Shown here: one piece after another, positions 59,201 to 64,000 of the stretch
How positions within the stretch are numbered: position 1 is the first letter of the stretch
Layout: the number at the start of each line of letters is the position of its first letter
Assembly: GCA_963969365.1 (NCBI GenBank)
Contig: OZ017749.1
Location: 3,596,001 to 3,660,000 of the forward strand
Source: Asterochloris sp. CNOR1
Taxonomy: Eukaryota; Chlorophyta; Trebouxiophyceae; Trebouxiales; Trebouxiaceae
Reading direction: 5' to 3'
DNA: 64,000 bases
Notes under the pieces: model-generated
The model's database searches: none
What the model saw: the letters and a program-made list of their open reading frames with translations, nothing else
What the model was told of the DNA's origin: nothing
Position numbers and translations under genes: made by a program

Positions 59201-61564
59201 TCTTTTGTGTGTCTTGCATACACCTGGCTACAGACCTGGTGGGTGCCCAGCAGCAAAGGGTGGCTTTGCCTCGTTTGTGTTTGCGGCGCGCTGAGCTTCA
59301 AATGGCTGAAGAAAGTAGGGGTCCCCAACAGAACATGTGGATGGCAACCATTGGAACTAATGACTGCTGCTTGTCAGCATCTGAGGACACGAACCATGTG
59401 CGAGCGGCTTCAAATACAGTCTTTGTGCAGCAGCCCTGGGCGGCTGCATGTTGCTGCTGGCTGACACGTGCCTGGCTGACATGTGCTTTGTTGGCTGTAC
59501 CTCAGCGATTGGGCCCAGCACCTCTTATTGCGGTCCAGCCGGCCGCACCTCTGCTGTGTATGCGGCAGAGTGAACGGGCCCTAAGGGCCTGCTGCCCTTT
59601 GTTTACTGTCTCACCCTTGAAGAGCTGCCTGACTTTGCGTGCTGTGCACGGCACCCCTGGGGGGGTGAATGGGGAGCTGGCAGTGGCTTTGCTCGCCGTC
59701 TGGAGCATACATGGTTTGCACCTAGCTGCCCTGCATGTGGGTGCAGTCACAAATGGGGTTAGGGCCCTAGCACTGCTGCACTGGTGGGCTCTCGACCGAG
59801 TTGTGTGCAATAGCCCGCCTGCGCCTGCAGGCAGGCCCCTTCAGTGCCTGACACTATGCATGAGCTGCAGCCCTGAAACGGAGTCAGGGGCTCACCCAGA
59901 ACTCGTGATGCGTCTGTCTGCTGGCTGCTTCGTGGGCAGGTGCCTGCGGGCAGGCTCAGGCCCTCCCACCAGCTGTATAGATTGTATGGTGAGCCTGACG
60001 TCTGGCCCGCATGCGCTGCAGCCCTGGGAGGGGTGCATGGGCCCATCAACGTGTTCCAGTTCGACGAGGACACCCTGCAGCGGGCGGGCCTCCTGCAGAC
60101 CCAGCAGAGCCAGTCTGTGCCGCCCTTCCTGGTGGTGGCCAGCAACACGGTCAACCAGGTGAGTAAGCGGGGCTGCCTGTGTCTAGGTTGTTTGAGATGT
60201 GGAGCCTTCATGCTCCATTGGTCTCCCCATGTCATAGCAGCTGAAGCATGAGGTTCTCATCTGCTCTGCACCTGCATGGTCCAAGCTGCAGGCTTCTTCG
60301 CAGGGTACTGGCTCTATCTCAGCAGCAGCAAGGCGGCCGTGTGGTCCAGCCTGGTACCTGGCTGTCCAAATGCTGCGCCAGGCGGCAGTGACTCCCTTCC
60401 CAGACAGCTCAATGTGGGACGTCTGCGTGGCGCCCGTTTGTCAAGCCCATCGAATTGGCTGATTTGATCGGCTGATTCTGCGGCCTTCCACTGCTGCTGC
60501 AGGATAAGCTGCACGAGGAGCAGCCTGTGTTCTGGCCGGAGCGGCGGTATCCATGGGGCACAGCAGAGGCCATGAACGTGCAGCACTCAGACCTGCTGCA
60601 CCTGCGCCTGCTGCTCATGAAGGAGGCCTGTGAACAGATCTCGGCCGAGAAGCGAGTCAGGTGACCTGCTCTCTCTGTGGAGCTCCGCGTTTTCCACCTG
60701 CTTGCTGCAATGCTCGCGACCGGCTCATTGCAGGGGGCATCTGCTTTGCATGCGCAGTCTGGTCTCTGCTGACTATGAAGGGCTGGTGGTGCATGAGGGG
60801 GGATCTGAGCTCCAGCTCAATAGGTTTGGCTACACAGCTCAGAGCAGGATGCACCTGCAGATTGGTTCTGTCTTGACAGAGGTATAACGCTGCTTTGTCC
60901 TTGAATGTCGAACACTGGACCTGCGCCTGCTACTCACAACAGTGCCCTTGAATAGAGCATGTCACGCGGCCTGTTGTCTGCATGGAGGCATTGCTGTCGC
61001 CACAAGCTGGTTCCTTGCGCATTCCCAGCACAGCTTCTTTACAAAAAGCATCATGTTGGCTAACCAGCTGGAGGGCAATGATGCAGAAGTAGTTTTCTGC
61101 CTCAAGTAGCCATTCAGGGTGCACCTGCTCTGTGCATGCGGTGTGGTCTCTGCTGGCCTGGAAGATGACCGATCTTCCCTGTGGCTGAATTATGGATGTG
61201 TTGTGCAGATGGAAACAGCCAGATACCAAGGGCCTCAGCGCAGCAGACAGACGTAGGACGTACAGGCTGCCCTCAGGCTGCTGCCCTTGCCTGCAGGTAC
61301 CATGTGTGGCGGCGGGCCTATCTCAAGAAGAAGCATGCGCGCCTGAGCACCCTGCTGAGCTTTGCGGGGACAGTGGTGGTGCTGGTGGGCGCAGGGTATT
61401 GGGCAGCCAAGAAGAATGTCACACTAGGCACAGTGGCAGACACTGTCAAGGATGTGCAGCACAAGGCGCAACACAAGGCACAGCACAAGGCGAAGGCAGC
61501 AGCAGAGGAGGTGCAGCCAAAGCCAGAAAAGGCGAAAGGGAAGAAGCTGTTTGGCATTTTCTGA
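56281..61564 (+). CDS. septin with C-terminal transmembrane segment
   Basis: Eight exons, 56281-56479, 56695-56813, 57301-57465, 58196-58291, 58795-59047, 60022-60158, 60503-60660 and 61297-61564, join in phase to 464 residues. A Ser/Gly-rich N-terminus of ~80 residues precedes FVKLLIVGDSGL at the end of exon 2 and GKTTLARSLL at the start of exon 3, so the P-loop is split by an intron. The G3 motif is IQDTPGHGDHINIW. The G4 region is VVPILPIVTKADTMS. The septin-specific element is YPWGTAEAMN with HSDLLHLRLLLM. The C-terminus carries a hydrophobic span, FAGTVVVLVGAGYWAA, then a Lys-rich tail with KAQH three times. Septins are filament-forming GTPases at membranes and division sites. Chlorophyte septins known to me also carry a C-terminal membrane segment. 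The ATG at 56281 is the first in frame. Confidence 0.95.
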
Positions 61565-62297
61565 CTGGGCAGCAGCTGGCACCAGACTGAGGTGGCAGCT
61601 GGAAGAGTTGTGGCTGGGAAGTTGTGAGAGTGTCCCTTTTTTTGAATCTGCAGCTGGTTCCAGGTGCACTGTGCGTTTGACTGTACATTGAGTGACCAGA
61701 ATCTGTACTGTATATGCATGCTGAACACCAGCCAAGTCAGGCATTTCTGCGCCTACATGCAACCACTTCTTTACCGCCTGTGCCAATTGCAATTGTTTAC
61801 ACATGCTACAGACGCAACCTCTCAAACTGTCACAGGGCAGCCTCAGGCTCTTAATGCCAGTTCATAGACACCAGTAAGACCTGCAGCTGGGGGAGGGGCA
61901 AGTTGCCATCAATAGGCCAGTACAGGAGCCAATGGTCATAGCTAGCACACTGCCAGGGCCAGAAACAGTGACATGGCCAAGCTAGCTTGGTGCCTCTTCA
62001 GCACTGAGGAGGCACCAATCCACTTGTTGGTGGCGCACGCGAGGCACCAGCACCATCAGCATACAGCAAATGAATGCGCTGAGAGCATGGTGGCAGGGAA
62101 GAGCAGCCGGGCAGCCCATGGGATTCAAAAGCACAGTAACACTGACAGTTTGCTGAGCAGCAGGTGTACACAGGTCATGCAACTCAAATGCCCACCCCAG
62201 ACTTGACTTGTCATCAGGTCCAAGTCCTGCATTTTGTGACCCTCAGATCATCTAGAGACGGGCATCACAGTGAACCGCTGCCAGTTGTGACCTCAGC
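61565..62297. other. intergenic stretch
   Basis: Septin 3' flank and following spacer. An open frame at about 61973-62206 has no recognisable domain or codon bias I could defend. No RNA gene seen. Confidence 0.4.
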
Positions 62298-62947
62298 ATG
62301 AAGCAGGCACACATAGGCGCTGGCAGTGCTGCAAACTCAGAGTACCCAGAGACAGCCAAAGCAAACGCCGAACTGGCCAGCAGGCTGGGGGCTGAGGCTG
62401 GGGGCGTCGGCAGCAACCAGCCTAACACAGCCAATGTAAGTGGTCTGCTGGAGTCCAGCTTGCCAGCACCACCGACATGTGTCAGCACCTGAGCGCATGC
62501 ATGCATATTGGCCATGGCAAGAGGGGCAAACACATACATGCACTGCTGCAGCAAGAGTACCAGGCCAACACACATGGTCAGCAGGGAAGCAACCGGTCCA
62601 ATAAGGAGGCACCCACCAAGCCAGGTGCACACCTCTATGTCTGCCTGTGTGGTGCAGCGGCCTCTTGCCCCTGCCTGCATGCTGCTGCAGGCTGTCCTGA
62701 TCTCTCGACCTCTGCAGCAGTTATTGAGGTTCTCTTCTCCCTGCTATCTGCAGGTGTGTACAAGAAGGATGGCAACAAGTAAGCGAGGCATCAGTCCAGG
62801 GCTGCAATACTGCAAAGCTGCTGAGCATGTTATCAATCATATCTGCAAAATGCCTCTTTCGGCACCATTGCTGGCTCTGTCAGCAGCCAGGCGCCAGTTG
62901 AATGTACTCCCCAATGAAGAGAAGCCATTTGAGTCTGCAAATAAGGT
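62298..62947 (+). CDS. possible small gene of unknown function
   Basis: A first exon starting at ATG 62298 reads MKQAHIGAGSAANSEYPETA, continues Ala- and Glu-rich, and ends at GCCAAT before the strong donor gtaagt at 62437. An acceptor ending ATCTGCAG at 62753 precedes a frame that stays open to about 62947 in one phase. In another phase it encodes only VYKKDGNK and a stop at about 62782. The short form would give a ~54-residue Ala-rich peptide. No family was recognised. The strong donor is the main support. Confidence 0.3.
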
Positions 62948-62949
62948 GT

Positions 62950-64000
62950 GATTGGTGCACCTGCTGCCGGTGCTGATTGAGCCTGTGCTGCTGACATGTA
63001 TCACATTGCTTCCAGCTAAATCATGCCATGGGCTGCCTCTAACTGGCTCTTCAGGGCTAGCTCTCAGGCCCATCACACATATCATGAACGTAGAAGTGAT
63101 GCAGCACCTAGGGCATGCATGGAGGCCAAGTCAAAGTTGAAATGGCTGGTGGCAGCCATGCAGCAGCATCCCCACCACGGTGCTAGATTGATGCAGTGGG
63201 CAACGATCCCAGGCATGGCTGGTATTGATTGTCCACACCAGTCGGTGTGCAGAATGGCAGAATGCAGGCTGGGCAGTATCTGGGTTGCAGTCTGATGGAG
63301 CCGTGCACAGCTAAACTTTAGGTTGAAGCTTTTCGTTTATATGGTAGACGTTGCAGTATTGTCTTCATGATTTGTATCTCCATGATCTGTATGCAAATCA
63401 TGAATGCTGGGTGCTGCATTTAGCCTTTGATGGGGGTGCCTGCCAAGCAGAGCAGTGCTGTCAGGTCTGCATGCTCTATCTATACCGCAAGGCAGGCAGG
63501 GCGTGAGAGGCCGTTGAGGTTGATCTGCATGTCAGGGCACAAGATCAACATCTGCACAAGCTGGAATGCAAGGAGGCAGCGTAGCAGGAGCCAGGCCAGT
63601 GGTGCTGGACATAGCAGAGGAGGACCCTGAGCATCTGGTCGCCTTGGACCTAAATGCCCTGGAGGCTATGCCTGGCTGCTAGTCCATATGGCTGCCTACG
63701 AGTGCAATCTAGGGCTGCCCTGGTGAGGCATTTAGCAGTGGTTTTGGGCTGTCTTCTAAAGTGCTTAAGTAGCCCTGCCAAAAAATACCAGCAGAGAAAG
63801 GAGCTGCGGCAGCTCCCGGCCATGTGTGGCTGCTCTTAATAGTGATAAAAGTGCAGATCTGAAGCTGATGCGTCACACTCAGCAGGGCATCCCACCGCTA
63901 TCTGGCAAGGTGCCCATGTACCCCTGAAAAACACAACCTCTCACCAGCTCCACATGCTTGAGCTGGCATGAAATCAGTCAATGATCCCATGGAGCACTTG
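62950..64000. other. unassigned end of window
   Basis: No gene can be supported. One short stretch, 63566-63682 (+), has coding-like sequence (ARPVVLDIAEEDPEHLVALD) ending in a stop, and could be the last exon of a gene. Without a visible upstream partner it is left as a note. The interval 63300-63420 is AT-richer, with direct repeats of ATGATTTGTAT-like sequence near 63368-63405. Confidence 0.35.

Noticed and set aside
59086-60162. A 358-codon plus-strand open frame
   Set aside because: It covers septin intron 5 and reads exon 6 in a wrong frame. The septin frame of exon 6 fits both neighbours in phase.
1-64000. tRNA, rRNA, CRISPR or bacterial operon signals
   Set aside because: None were seen by eye. 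Gene structure is eukaryotic throughout. A covariance-model scan could still find small RNAs in introns.

Overview
The window is nuclear DNA of a green alga, most likely a trebouxiophyte (Chlorella/Coccomyxa-like). It is GC-rich, and the genes are split by many introns that nearly always end in CTGCAG or TTGCAG. The gene content is green-plant: a two-domain GTP cyclohydrolase I, a TIC62-like chloroplast NAD(P)-binding protein, chloroplast LEA proteins of the hiC6 type, and a septin with a C-terminal membrane segment as known from chlorophytes. Exon structures were worked out by hand from splice sites, reading phase and remembered family sequences. No search was run.

Layout. 1-0.9 kb: 3' part of an mTERF-like gene (+). 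1.5-3.7 kb: fossil gag-protease piece of an LTR-type element (-). About 4.6-20.7 kb: an ~8 kb direct tandem duplication. Each copy holds a secreted alpha/beta-hydrolase-like gene followed by the 5' part of a PP2C phosphatase gene. The left PP2C copy is a truncated pseudogene (11.3-12.7 kb). The right one continues into an intact PP2C gene ending at 22.8 kb. 23.0-27.8 kb: TIC62-like gene (-). 27.9-30.8 kb: F-box/LRR gene (-), divergent with PER1/PGAP3 (+, 30.9-32.4 kb) across only 96 bp. 32.5-36.1 kb: GTP cyclohydrolase I (-). 36.9-55.9 kb: a LEA-protein neighbourhood with two paralogous chloroplast LEA genes (-), two alanine-rich LEA-like genes (+), and ribosomal protein eL28 (-) among them. 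56.3-61.6 kb: septin (+). 61.6-64 kb: little that can be assigned.

The most unusual pattern recurs in at least seven genes. Introns carry decayed copies of the edge of a neighbouring exon together with its splice site, often as a ladder at 75-110 bp spacing. The clearest cases are eL28 intron 1 (five copies of the exon-2 acceptor edge), intron 2 of the large LEA-like gene (four copies), PP2C intron 3 (about four donor-edge copies), GTP cyclohydrolase (two copies) and PER1 (one copy). This suggests introns here lengthen by tandem duplication across splice junctions, leaving ladders of decoy splice sites. I know of no description of this as a genome-wide habit. It is the main lead from this window.
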